Shown in pieces: positions 1 to 8,764 of a stretch of 22,369 nucleotides of DNA; position 1 is the first letter of the stretch; each line of letters starts with the position of its first letter. Source of the stretch: Porphyra umbilicalis. Taxonomy: Eukaryota; Rhodophyta; Bangiophyceae; Bangiales; Bangiaceae. The DNA is taken from contig KV919328.1 in the NCBI GenBank assembly GCA_002049455.2, positions 1-22,369 on the forward strand. Direction: 5' to 3'. The translations under genes and the position numbers were made by a program. Under the pieces are notes generated by a model, which was not told the DNA's origin, ran no database searches, and worked only from the letters and a program-made list of their open reading frames with translations.

Positions 1-211
1 GCATCCAGATGGCATTGGGCTGACATGGGCTTGTCCACCGGTTATTGCATGGCCTTCACATTGCCTCTTCTTTCCCTCCTGGTTTTGTGCGCGCCCCTCT
101 TCGTGTGGGCTGTGCCTGACCTCCGCCACGCTCCCACCCCCTCCCCTCCGTGGCCGTCGCCGCCGCCAATCTACTTGCAGATGCTGTGGGCTTCCCCCAC
201 CGGCTGCCACC
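1..211. other. Upstream flank of the tyrosine recombinase gene
   Basis: No separate gene is supported here. The overlapping ORF from position 25 has no recognisable domain and runs into the recombinase gene in another frame. The stretch contains a C/T-rich segment (about 118-175) and ends in a good start context, GCCACC directly before the ATG at 212. It probably holds the 5' UTR and core promoter of the recombinase. If the recombinase is the first gene of a mobile element, the element's left end would lie here or further left, but no terminal repeat is recognisable. Confidence 0.4.
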
Positions 212-2875
212 ATGCAGAATGTGCTGCAGGAGCTGGGACTGAATGTGGCGGCTCAGTCGGCGGCCGACGCCGTGGCTGTTCCTCCCTCTGGCGCGCAGCC
301 GGCCAACGCTGACGTCTCTAATTCGGCTGCCGCAACGCCGGCTTCCCCTCCGTCGGTCCAGCTCAGCGGCAGTGACGAGCCCGTGCCGGAAAGCGTCCAG
401 CAGATGATGCTTGACAGCTTCTTTTCCCAAGAAGAGGGCAAAGAGCGACGGGCGGGGCAGGCGCGGGCAGCCGCGGCCGCCGGCTTTGCGCCAACGCCCG
501 TTGCCGGCGGTCCCATCATCAACACGGGCATGGCGACCGTCGACGGCACGTGCTCATCCACACCGTCGCCGGCCGAGAGCGAGACGGTTTTGGTGCCGGC
601 AGCCAACCAAGTGGGCACACAGCCGCGGTCGGGAGCTGTAGCAGACGACGCGGGAGAACGGGCTCAAGGCCGTCGCCTTCGCAACCGCAGTGGGGCTAGC
701 GGTGGCAGCGGCATTCACCGCCCCAGGCAGTCGGCCTCCGTTGAGCCGGCGTTTGAGTTTTCAACGCTCCGGCCATTCACCCATTACGCCAAGAGCACCG
801 AGTCGTTTGTCAGCCTCTGGATGCTCTCGGTCGTTGCGCTCTGGCCCCAGGCGGGGGCGTCCGCAAAGCGCCGCCGCCTCAATGCTGAGGGCGCCGATTG
901 CCCCGGCGCCGGCGAGAACTCGGCGGAAGGCACCAACGTTGCCGAGAAGACGTGGATGACGCGCATCCGGACAGCATGCGCGTTTGCCGACTTCATCGGC
1001 CGCACCGTGTGCATCCACGATGGGGACGAGCGGCCGTCAGACGCGGAGATTGACCGCGGTGTGCGGAAGTTCTTCACGTGCATGACGCCGTTTACGAAGC
1101 TGACCATCATTGCCTTCCTGAAGTGCCGCCGGGCCGGCTATTCCATCGCTGGAAGAGCTCAGACGCTCACTCCCGTCACGCTCAAGGATTACACCTCGGG
1201 GCTGTCGTTCTTGTTCGCCGAGGCCAAGCTGGATGGGCCGCTTGGCGTCGTTCCGCTCGTCAAGGACTGCCCAGAGCGCAACTCCCCGTGGCAGATGAAG
1301 GGGGTGGCGGAGCTCAACAACGAGAAGAAGGTGCGGGCAGACCCCGGCACGTTTATCGGCAACCCCATGGCGACGGCGGACGTCAAGAACTTCCGCGGCG
1401 CAGCCAACAAGGAGGCGCGGCAATGCGGTGAGCAGTCACTCTCGTCCGCACCGGTGACGCCCGAGATCATGGCGGCACTCCACGCCGAGCTCTTTCGCTC
1501 GCACTTGTCCCCACCCTCGCCACCGGCCCCACACGCCCGACCGACCCCATCCGCCCCGTCCGATCCTGCCCCGTTGAGCAACGGCTGTATGGAGGCGGCG
1601 CCGGCCTCGTCACCGCCAGCCTCCCAGGGGAAGTCTCTGCGCGTGAAGGCGGCTCGGCTGAGCGGTTACTCGCCGCCCTCCGTCGGGCAGGCGGACATGC
1701 TGACCTACGTTTACTACGTGGTTGCTTTCCTCACTCTGGCGCGTCCCGTCACCATCAACTACATGACGTTTGACGACGTGACGTTCCCGGACCTGAAGCT
1801 TGCCGAGAATTTTGAGTTTTTCCAGAGGTACGTGCAGTGGGCCCAAGACTTGGCCGGCGACACGGCAGGGGGCGGGTGGTGGCGTTGTGCTGGCGTGTTT
1901 GCATTGGCGAACGACGGGTTTAGTCCCAGTGTCGTGGCATCGCTCTTCCTTGTTGCTAATTGTTTCCCTCTTTCTGGCCTTGGTCTGTTGTGTCCCTGCG
2001 CCGGCACCACTCCTGTATCAATGTCTCTTGTCCCCCTTTCCCATCAATGTCTTCTGCTCTCCCACAGACACAAGCATCACCGATTTGTCAACCTGAGATT
2101 GAGGCTGACGAAAACGGGCACCAGTACGACGGACGTGATGACTGTGCGGCTCTTCAGCTTCTTCACGCAGGTGAGCGCCAAGGACGAGCGGGAGCTCGGG
2201 CAGATGGGGTGGGTGCACTGTCGAAGCGAGCACCTCAACTTCCCCCAACTCTTCCACGCTCTGCTTCTGTTTGCGTGCTCTGCTCCGGGAGTGGGCATGG
2301 ACGTCAACATCCTCTTGCAGCAGCCGCTCTTCCCCAGCCTGCTGGTGCGCAGTGTGAGCGGCGCGGTGCGCCTGTTCAAGAGCCGCTCGGAGACTGAGAT
2401 TAACACTCGGTTTTTGGCCGACTTGACACGAATCGGCCAGGACCTGATGAACGGGGAGCGAGCGTGCCGCCTCTACGGATTCCGTCGCGGGGGTGCTCAG
2501 GCACTACTGGACGCGACTGGTCTGTTTGAGCAGGTCATGCGCTTGGGCGGGTGGTCGGCCTCCTCTGGGTCGTTTTTCCGCTACGTTGCCGCGATGAACA
2601 CACGCGGTACGCTGCGCTCCACCCTGCGCTCCTTCCGGCAAGATGAAATCACTCAAGTCGTTGCCCAGGTGACGGCCTCGTTCGGCATGTGGACGTCAGG
2701 CGTGGTACGCGACGTGTGCCTGCGGGCCATTGGTGGGGACGGCGTGATCGATCACGACGCGATTGCGGCCATTAAGAGCGACCATGTCAAGAAGCTGTGC
2801 TCGTTGCTGTGCCAGTGTGTGTTGACCTTGCGCTTTGGGACCGTGGCTGCCTACACCTCCGACGAGGAGAAGTAG
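212..2875 (+). CDS. Eukaryotic tyrosine recombinase (Crypton/DIRS/Starship-type integrase fold), one predicted intron
   Basis: The product should cut and rejoin DNA through a tyrosine nucleophile, as in element integration and excision. The genomic frame encodes 887 residues; removing the predicted intron 1828-2067 gives 807. Numbering below is for 887 residues. Residues 1-215 are low-complexity, followed by a likely nuclear signal, KRRRL, at 219-223. About 290-410 resembles a SAM-like core-binding domain. A Pro/Ser linker lies near 430-475. The catalytic domain shows Arg I in LARPVTI (R511), the beta-hairpin Lys in LRLTKTGT (K634), Arg II in YGFRRGGA (R758), Trp in GGW (W781) and the nucleophile in FFRYV (Y791). 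The usual His of HxxR is Tyr (Y755), which is odd. No reverse transcriptase follows, so a full DIRS element is unlikely. The 212 start has a strong Kozak context. Family is secure; subclass is not. Confidence 0.85.
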   Translation: MQNVLQELGLNVAAQSAADAVAVPPSGAQPANADVSNSAAATPASPPSVQLSGSDEPVPESVQQMMLDSFFSQEEGKERRAGQARAAAAAGFAPTPVAGGPIINTGMATVDGTCSSTPSPAESETVLVPAANQVGTQPRSGAVADDAGERAQGRRLRNRSGASGGSGIHRPRQSASVEPAFEFSTLRPFTHYAKSTESFVSLWMLSVVALWPQAGASAKRRRLNAEGADCPGAGENSAEGTNVAEKTWMTRIRTACAFADFIGRTVCIHDGDERPSDAEIDRGVRKFFTCMTPFTKLTIIAFLKCRRAGYSIAGRAQTLTPVTLKDYTSGLSFLFAEAKLDGPLGVVPLVKDCPERNSPWQMKGVAELNNEKKVRADPGTFIGNPMATADVKNFRGAANKEARQCGEQSLSSAPVTPEIMAALHAELFRSHLSPPSPPAPHARPTPSAPSDPAPLSNGCMEAAPASSPPASQGKSLRVKAARLSGYSPPSVGQADMLTYVYYVVAFLTLARPVTINYMTFDDVTFPDLKLAENFEFFQRYVQWAQDLAGDTAGGGWWRCAGVFALANDGFSPSVVASLFLVANCFPLSGLGLLCPCAGTTPVSMSLVPLSHQCLLLSHRHKHHRFVNLRLRLTKTGTSTTDVMTVRLFSFFTQVSAKDERELGQMGWVHCRSEHLNFPQLFHALLLFACSAPGVGMDVNILLQQPLFPSLLVRSVSGAVRLFKSRSETEINTRFLADLTRIGQDLMNGERACRLYGFRRGGAQALLDATGLFEQVMRLGGWSASSGSFFRYVAAMNTRGTLRSTLRSFRQDEITQVVAQVTASFGMWTSGVVRDVCLRAIGGDGVIDHDAIAAIKSDHVKKLCSLLCQCVLTLRFGTVAAYTSDEEK
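1828..2067 (+). other. Predicted spliceosomal intron in the recombinase gene
   Basis: A donor AG|GTACGT at 1828 and an acceptor after a long pyrimidine-rich stretch ending CTCCCACAG at 2067 bound 240 nt. The length is divisible by three, so the frame stays open through it. The translation inside (Trp/Gly/Cys-rich, then hydrophobic) does not resemble the integrase fold. Splicing restores Arg at the junction and joins FEFFQ directly to the HKHHRFVNLRLRLTKTGT hairpin that carries the catalytic Lys. The size is close to the 234-nt EF-G intron in this window. Retention would give an 887-residue form. Confidence 0.7.
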
Positions 2876-2879
2876 ATAA

Positions 2880-3890
2880 CGACGCTGGTGGCGGGCGCCG
2901 CCGCCGCCGCCAGCGCCAACGCAGCCATCCGTGGCGAGTGGCGGAGGTGGCGCTGGTGGTAGGCGCCACCGTAGCCGTTGAGTTGAGAACGTTCGGCTCG
3001 CGGCCACGGCGGTGCTCTTTTTGTGCGTCGCCGACGCATCCATCGGCGGCGAGGGACGGCGACGGCGCAGGTGGCGCGCGTCGCCGCCACGACCCCTGGT
3101 GGGGCTATCGGCGGTACTGAGCGGAGAGGCAACTGCTCGCGCGCGTCTCCAACGCCATCCAAGATACCGCTGCGGGCTCGTTGCCACAGCGGCGGTGCTG
3201 CGGGCCGGCGCTGCCGCCCCATTCAGAAACAGTGGAAGCCGGGGGAGGTCGCGGCGCTGGTGGTGCGTGTCGACGCCTCCACAGCCGCAAGGACGCGAGA
3301 CGAGCGCTGGCCGCGGTGCTGTTGGTGGGCGGTTGGAGCACCCCCATCACAGCCTTCCGGAACAAGAGGCGGCGGCGGCGTTGTTGGAGCACGCCGCCGC
3401 CGAACGTAGCACGGGGATGGCCGGCACGACGCGACCGTGGCGATGGTGGTGGTCCCGGTCACGACGACCGATCCAAGATCTGCCGGAAAGGGGCTGCAGC
3501 GGCGTTGGTGGTGCGTGTCGCCGCCGACACGGATGAAGCCACTGAGTAGCTGCGGCCGCGGACGCAGCCATCGACCGAACGGGGCGGCGGCGGCGCTGGT
3601 GGCGCGCATCGCCGCCAACACCCACGCAATGATGGGCAAAAGGGGCGGCGACGACGCTGTTGGCACTCTTCTCGCAGTCCCTGACGCAACCATCGGCGCC
3701 ACGTGGAGGCGGTGGCGCTGGTGGTGCGCGTCGCCGCCGCCGCGGCCGCAACCATCGGCGACAAGTATCGGGGGCCGCGCTGGTGGCGCGCGGAGGGTGC
3801 CGCTGCGGCTGGCACCACCGTCGAGACCAAGGAGCAGCGGCGGCGCTGGTGGTGCGCGTCGCCGCCGCCGCCAGCACGACGATGAGTGGA
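2880..3890. repeat. Degenerate GC-rich tandem array, ~61-bp unit
   Basis: Two cores recur in fixed order: a CGCAACCATCGGCG-like core and a GGCGCTGGTGGTGCGCGTCG-like core followed by CCGCC runs. Clear copies of the second core lie near 3250, 3496, 3583, 3704, 3771 and 3832, with more diverged ones from 2881. Spacing is about 60-67 bp in the right part and looser on the left. Overlapping stop-poor ORFs on both strands across 2700-4100 are by-products of this composition; they share no domain and shift frame between copies. The array begins right after the recombinase stop codon. Confidence 0.75.
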
Positions 3891-4296
3891 AAAGGTCGGT
3901 GGCGGCATCGTGTGCACGCGGCGACGCCACCACCCACAAGACAATATGCTGTCAGTCGGGGATGGGGACTGGACGAACGGGGTGTGTGACCGTTGTAGTA
4001 TGTGCCTGCAGCAGGGTGCATGTGTTACGGGTGGGGTAGAAGAGAGAGAAGGGGCCATGAAGCCTTTCTGAGCGCGAAGTATGTGTGCTTGGCTTGGCAG
4101 CGATTGTCTCATGGATTGCACACGTTTCTCAAGTGTGTCTTGACCAGGCCATCGTCATTTTGTGGCGACGCAGACCGTGAAAGCTGCGAAGCAGGACTTG
4201 CCTATTGTGTAGAAGGTATTACCTTCACATGGTACTGGCCAGCACAACTGCTTTATTGACACGAGAATCAACACATGCGCTTCAAAGAGAAAGGAA
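3891..4296. other. Intergenic spacer without a recognised gene
   Basis: GC content falls after the tandem array. No ORF with credible protein character was seen. It lies between two convergent genes (recombinase on +, orphan protein on -), so it should hold the 3' UTR of the latter. No inverted repeat or recognisable attachment site was seen. Confidence 0.5.
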
Positions 4297-4920
4297 TCAG
4301 AACTTAGGCGGAAGAGGGAAGTCAGACAGGAACTCGGCGCGCAAGGCAGCCGCCTCGTCGTGCTCATCTTGAATGTTGCGCTTGACCTTGTCAGCAACCT
4401 GGTCGTACTGGTACGTCACGGTCGTGGTGTAGGCGCCCGCGATGGGAGATGCGCGCGTCACACAGGCGGAAAGAGCGGCGGTGGCCGCCAGGTCTGCATA
4501 TATGTCAGCCGTGGAGTCCGCAACGGCTGCGTCGCGCTCAGACTCAGCATCCACGTCCCCCAGCTTCCCCGCCCGGTACGCTGCCGCCTGCGCCGTGAAG
4601 TATCCCGCCTGCTTGGCGGCCTCGATACCAATGTCCCGCGCCTCGGTCACTTTCTCGTTGTATGCCACGAAGAAGCCCTCGGAGAAGCCATTTGTCGTCG
4701 CCGGTGGCACCGGCGGAGCAGCGGCTGCCACGGTTGCCTCGACCGCCGCGTCCTTGATCGTATGGGACGGTGTGGGCACAGGCTTCACTGCGTCTGCGTC
4801 TTCCTCTTTCACCGACGCCGGGGGAGTGGGCGCGAGCGACGGCGGTGGCGTCGGCTCGATCCCAGGAAAGGGAATGGACCACACGTCCGCCATGGCCGCG
4901 CCAGCCACCTTGAAAGGCAT
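4297..4920 (-). CDS. Orphan helical protein, 207 residues, unknown function
   Basis: I do not recognise this protein. From the ATG at 4920 it has 207 residues; a second in-frame ATG at 4893 has a better Kozak context and would remove nine. Residues about 15-75 are rich in Pro, Ala, Thr and Val and look disordered. From about residue 80 (GFSEGFFVAYNEKV) to the end the sequence has alternating charged and Ala-rich stretches that suggest an alpha-helical domain, closing with a charged segment and the tail PLPPKF. No signal peptide, membrane segment or catalytic motif is visible. It lies between the recombinase and the PIF1-like helicase, on the same strand as the helicase and about 0.7 kb downstream of it. 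Amino-acid composition outside the repeat array supports real coding, but expression is untested. Confidence 0.6.
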   Translation of the reverse strand: MPFKVAGAAMADVWSIPFPGIEPTPPPSLAPTPPASVKEEDADAVKPVPTPSHTIKDAAVEATVAAAAPPVPPATTNGFSEGFFVAYNEKVTEARDIGIEAAKQAGYFTAQAAAYRAGKLGDVDAESERDAAVADSTADIYADLAATAALSACVTRASPIAGAYTTTVTYQYDQVADKVKRNIQDEHDEAAALRAEFLSDFPLPPKF

Positions 4921-5654
4921 CTTCCCGAACCCCGACCCCGCCAAATTGGCGGGCTGGGTGATGGGGGAGGTGGAAGCGGAGCCCGGTCACCCGTGCACTC
5001 AATGAGGAGGGCGCCACGCGTGCCAGGACACAAAGGAGGGGGTACGGAATGGCAGAAAATTGGAACGGAAAGCAGGTGGTAGGCAATGGGAGGGGTACCG
5101 AGCGGGAGGAGTAAGAATTGGGAGGAGGGGGACACAGAGGAGAAGGCAATGGGACTCAGCCGCCAAGTACCGATAACGGACGGGCGCACGTGCGGACGGA
5201 CGATGGGCGGCATGTAGAGACGAGCGCGTGGAGCAGCGATTGGGGCTGGCGCGTGGGCGGCGCACAGCAGCGGTTACAGCGGGTGTGGGTCTTTCGTGAG
5301 CCGTTCGGGCGCGTGATCGGAGAAAGCGCGGCCTGCGAGCTCACGACAGCAGGGGCCGCATCGGTTGCGATCTTGATTGATCCTCCAACAATATCCAGCA
5401 ATCCAAAAATCAGCAATCGCGGATTTCCGTCATGTGATTTTCGTCAACTCCGGATGTTTGCGACTGGATGGTGCTGATTTTGGACTGCATGGCCCCGAAT
5501 AGCAATGGAAGCGGAAGGACGTGTCCCATTACCTCGACAACTCGCCTCGAAGCGCGACTCGCGGCCTGGTTGCACGATGCAGCCAGACGGGCTTGAGCTT
5601 TCTTGCACGGTACCAGGGACGAAATGGTACAAGAGCACGCCAAGGCATTGTTTA
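4921..5654. other. Spacer between two minus-strand genes
   Basis: This stretch is the 3' flank of the helicase gene and the 5' flank of the orphan gene. Positions about 5370-5500 are distinctly AT-richer, with several ATCCA/CAATC words, and may be promoter or 3' UTR sequence. The plus-strand ORF 5118-5477 has no recognised domain. No RNA gene, TATA box or terminal repeat could be assigned with confidence. Confidence 0.4.
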
Positions 5655-7727
5655 TTACATGGAAACAAGGGACTCATGGAAAGCAAGTGCCGCGTCGTCG
5701 ACGATGATCCTGTCCTCATCAAAGCCCATCAGATACAGGCCGCCCAGGGTCGATGTTCGAGAAAGGCCGGACAAAGCTTGTCCAGCAGCGAATGCGTTGG
5801 TCAGGTCAACCGCCGCCTCCTCCAACGTCCACCCCTGAGCTGAGTGAATTGTCGACGCCCATGCCAGCACGAGCGGCACCTGCATCCTTGTTGCTGCCCT
5901 CTTGACCCCGTCGAGGGCGACGACATGGCCCATAATCGGCGTCACGTCCAGCACCTTGCTTGTCCCTGCGGGAAGCGCAAACCGAACACGCGGGTAGCGC
6001 CGACGCCCGACAACCCGAAAACAAACGATGATGCCGCGCGTCCCGCAGGGCACACCCTGCGATGCGAGGCATGAAGTGGGTACGGCCACCACGGCACCGA
6101 CCCGGAGGGAGACGACGCGCGGGAGCTTGAGGGCCCCGTCCAGCAGAGCCGAGGCGCGCGCCAGGGTGAGGTAGGGTGCGTCTTGGACCTTGTCCACAGC
6201 TTCAAAGACCACAGAGGGCCCTGGTAGCAGCCGCAGCTCCTCCTCGTTCTTGTCAATGGCGTCTTGTGTGTGGCAAAAGAGGCATACAACGTTGGGAGGA
6301 GGGACTCCCGTGCGGCGGCTTGCCAGCAACGCCATGTCCGCGTCCGTATGTTGCCCCGTCCGCAGCCGCAGCAGGAGCCCCAGCATCTGCGGGTCGCGCA
6401 TCTGCCGCCAGTTTGTCTTGAGGATGACAGCCCTGTTGCCAAATACGAGGCCCCAAACGTCAGCCAAAAAGGCGTAGCTCCCAAAGGGAGGGGCCAGCTG
6501 CAGGAAGTCACCGGCGACGAGGAGGGTCAGACCGCCAAAGGGTACCGACCGCCGGCGGACGGCACGCAGCACGAGATCCAGTCGCGTCATAAACGCCGCC
6601 GATAAGGTGCCTACCTCGTCCATGACGAGCACCATGGCGGAGCACATCCGCACCTTGGCCGCGTACGGAATGACGTCGTTGACCACCGTGTCGAGGGGGG
6701 ACAACACGTCGGCGTCACCATTGCAAAATCCCGCCCAGCTGTGCACCGTCGTGCCGCAGACGAGCGCGGCCGCGACACCCGAGCTCCCGCTGGCGGTGAC
6801 GGCGACGCCCGCGTCCCGCAGTGCCGACACCACCTGGTTCACTAGGTACGTCTTCCCGCAGCCCGGCGGTCCTGTCAAAAAGACGTCTTGGCGGCGCAGC
6901 AACAGACGACAAAGACGTAGGGTGTCTCCGTCAACACGGGATGGCAGCTGTGCCGCTTGCGACATGGTGGCCACAGGCAGGCGCGCAGCGCGGTCTGCCT
7001 GTACGGAGCGGCCAGCGCGACCTCCGCCGCCACCGCCGTACGCCCAAGCCACGCGCTTGCGGTGCCCGCCGTTACCGCGTCGAAGGGCATAGCGGAGGTC
7101 TGCTGCCACTGGATGGGGGATGGGTCCGCGGAGCGATGAATCTGTGGGCGGCACCCGCAGAGGAAGGTCGTAGTGGTCGGTGGCGGGGAGCGGGGAGGAT
7201 ACACCGGCAGAGGCCACCGAGGTTGCCAGCCGCCGCCGCTTGGACGTGGCGGGGGCACCAACGTCCTGACAGAGAGTGACAGGGCGCGGCGGCAGGGAAA
7301 GCCCACGCACGACGACCTCCCGACCGCACGCCGGCCGGCCGAGAGACATGAAGAAGGCCGCGGCACTTACAGGGTCAGCCAGGTCAATGACCGACTGGTC
7401 GCCCGCCGTGTAGACCGTCAGCAGCGTCCCGTCAATGGCGGGGAAGGATGGGAGGAGGAGGGATCCGGGAAGGGTTACCGCGGGGGTGTCGGCGCGCTGG
7501 GAGTGGAAGGAGGATAAAGAGGCAGCCCCACGGACGACCATGGCGGTCGCCCACAGCTCCGCCGTATCGGCATCATTGAAGACGCGGACGACGAGTTCCC
7601 ACGACCGTAGGAGGTGGGAGCGCACCGCGTTGGCGGACACCTTCGCGTCGCCAGTCAGCGCGAAGGTTCGACATGCCGCCGGGATGGAGGAGTTGCGCGT
7701 TGCCAAAAAAACAGAGTCGGAGGCCAT
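5655..7727 (-). CDS. PIF1: PIF1-family superfamily 1B DNA helicase
   Basis: PIF1 enzymes are ATP-driven 5'-to-3' DNA helicases acting in genome maintenance, and they also occur in mobile elements such as Helitrons. The 690-residue product starts at the ATG at 7727; the frame is open upstream only through a TTG. Residues 1-160 match nothing I know. KRRRL at 163-167 is a likely nuclear signal, and about 165-255 is a disordered linker. The helicase core then shows Walker A GPPGCGKT (286-293), motif Ia around SSGVAAALVCGTTVHSW, Walker B with DEVGT (D370-E371), GDFLQL (406-411), TNWRQ (near 440), the PIF1 TIHSAQGWTL motif (about 626) and motif VI LSGLSR (652-657). The core is intact and unbroken. 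No HUH Rep domain is present, so it is not a Helitron RepHel. It may be a host gene or cargo of an element with the recombinase. Confidence 0.9.
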   Translation of the reverse strand: MASDSVFLATRNSSIPAACRTFALTGDAKVSANAVRSHLLRSWELVVRVFNDADTAELWATAMVVRGAASLSSFHSQRADTPAVTLPGSLLLPSFPAIDGTLLTVYTAGDQSVIDLADPVSAAAFFMSLGRPACGREVVVRGLSLPPRPVTLCQDVGAPATSKRRRLATSVASAGVSSPLPATDHYDLPLRVPPTDSSLRGPIPHPVAADLRYALRRGNGGHRKRVAWAYGGGGGGRAGRSVQADRAARLPVATMSQAAQLPSRVDGDTLRLCRLLLRRQDVFLTGPPGCGKTYLVNQVVSALRDAGVAVTASGSSGVAAALVCGTTVHSWAGFCNGDADVLSPLDTVVNDVIPYAAKVRMCSAMVLVMDEVGTLSAAFMTRLDLVLRAVRRRSVPFGGLTLLVAGDFLQLAPPFGSYAFLADVWGLVFGNRAVILKTNWRQMRDPQMLGLLLRLRTGQHTDADMALLASRRTGVPPPNVVCLFCHTQDAIDKNEEELRLLPGPSVVFEAVDKVQDAPYLTLARASALLDGALKLPRVVSLRVGAVVAVPTSCLASQGVPCGTRGIIVCFRVVGRRRYPRVRFALPAGTSKVLDVTPIMGHVVALDGVKRAATRMQVPLVLAWASTIHSAQGWTLEEAAVDLTNAFAAGQALSGLSRTSTLGGLYLMGFDEDRIIVDDAALAFHESLVSM

Positions 7728-8630
7728 GACAGATGGAAAGAAATAGTGGAACGTGGGTGGGTATCGGATGTGAGGACGTCGCGGAGGTTGGTCAGCACAT
7801 ACTCGGTGGCTACAGAACGAGGAAGCGCGACGAAGTACTCCGTCGAGCTGCAGACGCGGACGGCAGTCGTGCCGGGGCAACCAAGCGGCCTAAAAGAACG
7901 CACACAGGCTGGGGCGAGGCAGTGGCGTGGTGGCTTACCTTGCGGTGGCGGGACGGAAAAAGGCGGGCGATGGTGGCGCAGGTCAGCGGGGGGCGGGAGA
8001 GGCTGATGCCTTGGTGGCTCGCCGGGGTGCGGCGGGAGGAGAAAAGGCGGGCAACAACCGCACGCGAAAGGCCTGCTCTCGGGCACGCATTGAGTGGGGT
8101 TGGGGGCGCGTCCCCCACCCCCTTCTCACCATCACAGGCGACGCGCCTCCGCGCGCGCAAGGGCACACCGCCCAAGCCACCACTCACGCACGACCCCGTA
8201 GATGCAGCTCAGGCCGACGTGCTATTTGCGCGCACTCGGCCGGGCCAGAAAATCGGGGTGGGGTTGGGGGTGGCGTGGGAGTGGATTGGGGGTCTCTGTG
8301 GCCGGCGCTTGCAACGGCTTGCGTGGGTGATCTCCGACGCCGTGTTGCGATCCGCCACCAGTGCTCCACTTTGAGGCTCGCTCGCGTGGGTGGGTCCGAG
8401 CGCCTGCTCCCGCCGTCGTTGCGAGTGGTCCACAAGGTCCCGATTCCGGCATGCATGGGGGGTGGGGGGTGTTGGGCAATCCCAATTTTGACCACATCTC
8501 ACACGCAAGACCCATGAACCGCACAGAGAAAAGAAGTGGGAGACGTACTGGTTGAAAGAACTCAAAGGCCTTCCGCCAAGGGAGCATCAGGTGTTTGTAG
8601 GCGCGAACCAGGCTGCTCCGTGAGAACCAT
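7728..8630. other. Upstream region of the helicase gene, possible leader exon
   Basis: No complete gene is supported. On the minus strand, another frame at about 7750-7880 reads SSTEYFVALPRSVATEYVLT, which looks like real protein. Just upstream a strong donor, GCAAG|GTAAGC, lies at 7938, with acceptors TTTTAG at 7890 and CTGCAG at 7848. This suggests a spliced 5' part of the helicase transcript, but I cannot connect it in frame to the ATG at 7727. The rest (about 7950-8560) contains G-rich and C-rich words and several overlapping ORFs without domains. Confidence 0.3.
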
Positions 8631-8764
8631 AGGCGCTCGATGTTTGGCTGCCTCTAGACGAGGCGCCTAGTGCATCGTGCAAGCCCATAAAGAGGCGCTC
8701 GTTGTTCGAGGCAGCCCCAGTAAGGGGCGCCAAGAACATCGTGCAAGCCCCAAGCAGGCGCTCG
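8631..8764. repeat. Tandem repeat, 62/63-bp unit, two copies plus a partial
   Basis: The word AGGCGCTCG begins units at 8631, 8693 and 8756. Within the two full units, GGCGCC followed by CATCGTGCAAGCCC is conserved; the first half is more diverged. The third copy keeps only its start (AGGCGCTCGACCCCC). The same 14-base start recurs at about 8983. No protein or RNA gene is evident in the unit. Confidence 0.75.

Noticed and set aside
212..2875. DIRS-type retrotransposon
   Set aside because: The recombinase motifs would fit, but no reverse transcriptase, RNase H or methyltransferase-like domain lies downstream on either strand.
2696..4121. Many Arg/Ala-rich ORFs on both strands
   Set aside because: They follow the GC-rich tandem array, overlap in several frames and change frame between repeat units.
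5655..7727. Helitron RepHel protein
   Set aside because: The helicase core fits, but the N-terminal part shows no HUH Rep motif and no Helitron end with a CTRR and hairpin was found nearby.
7733..8374. 213-codon plus-strand ORF upstream of the helicase
   Set aside because: It has no domain, overlaps other open frames and runs opposite the more protein-like minus-strand stretch.
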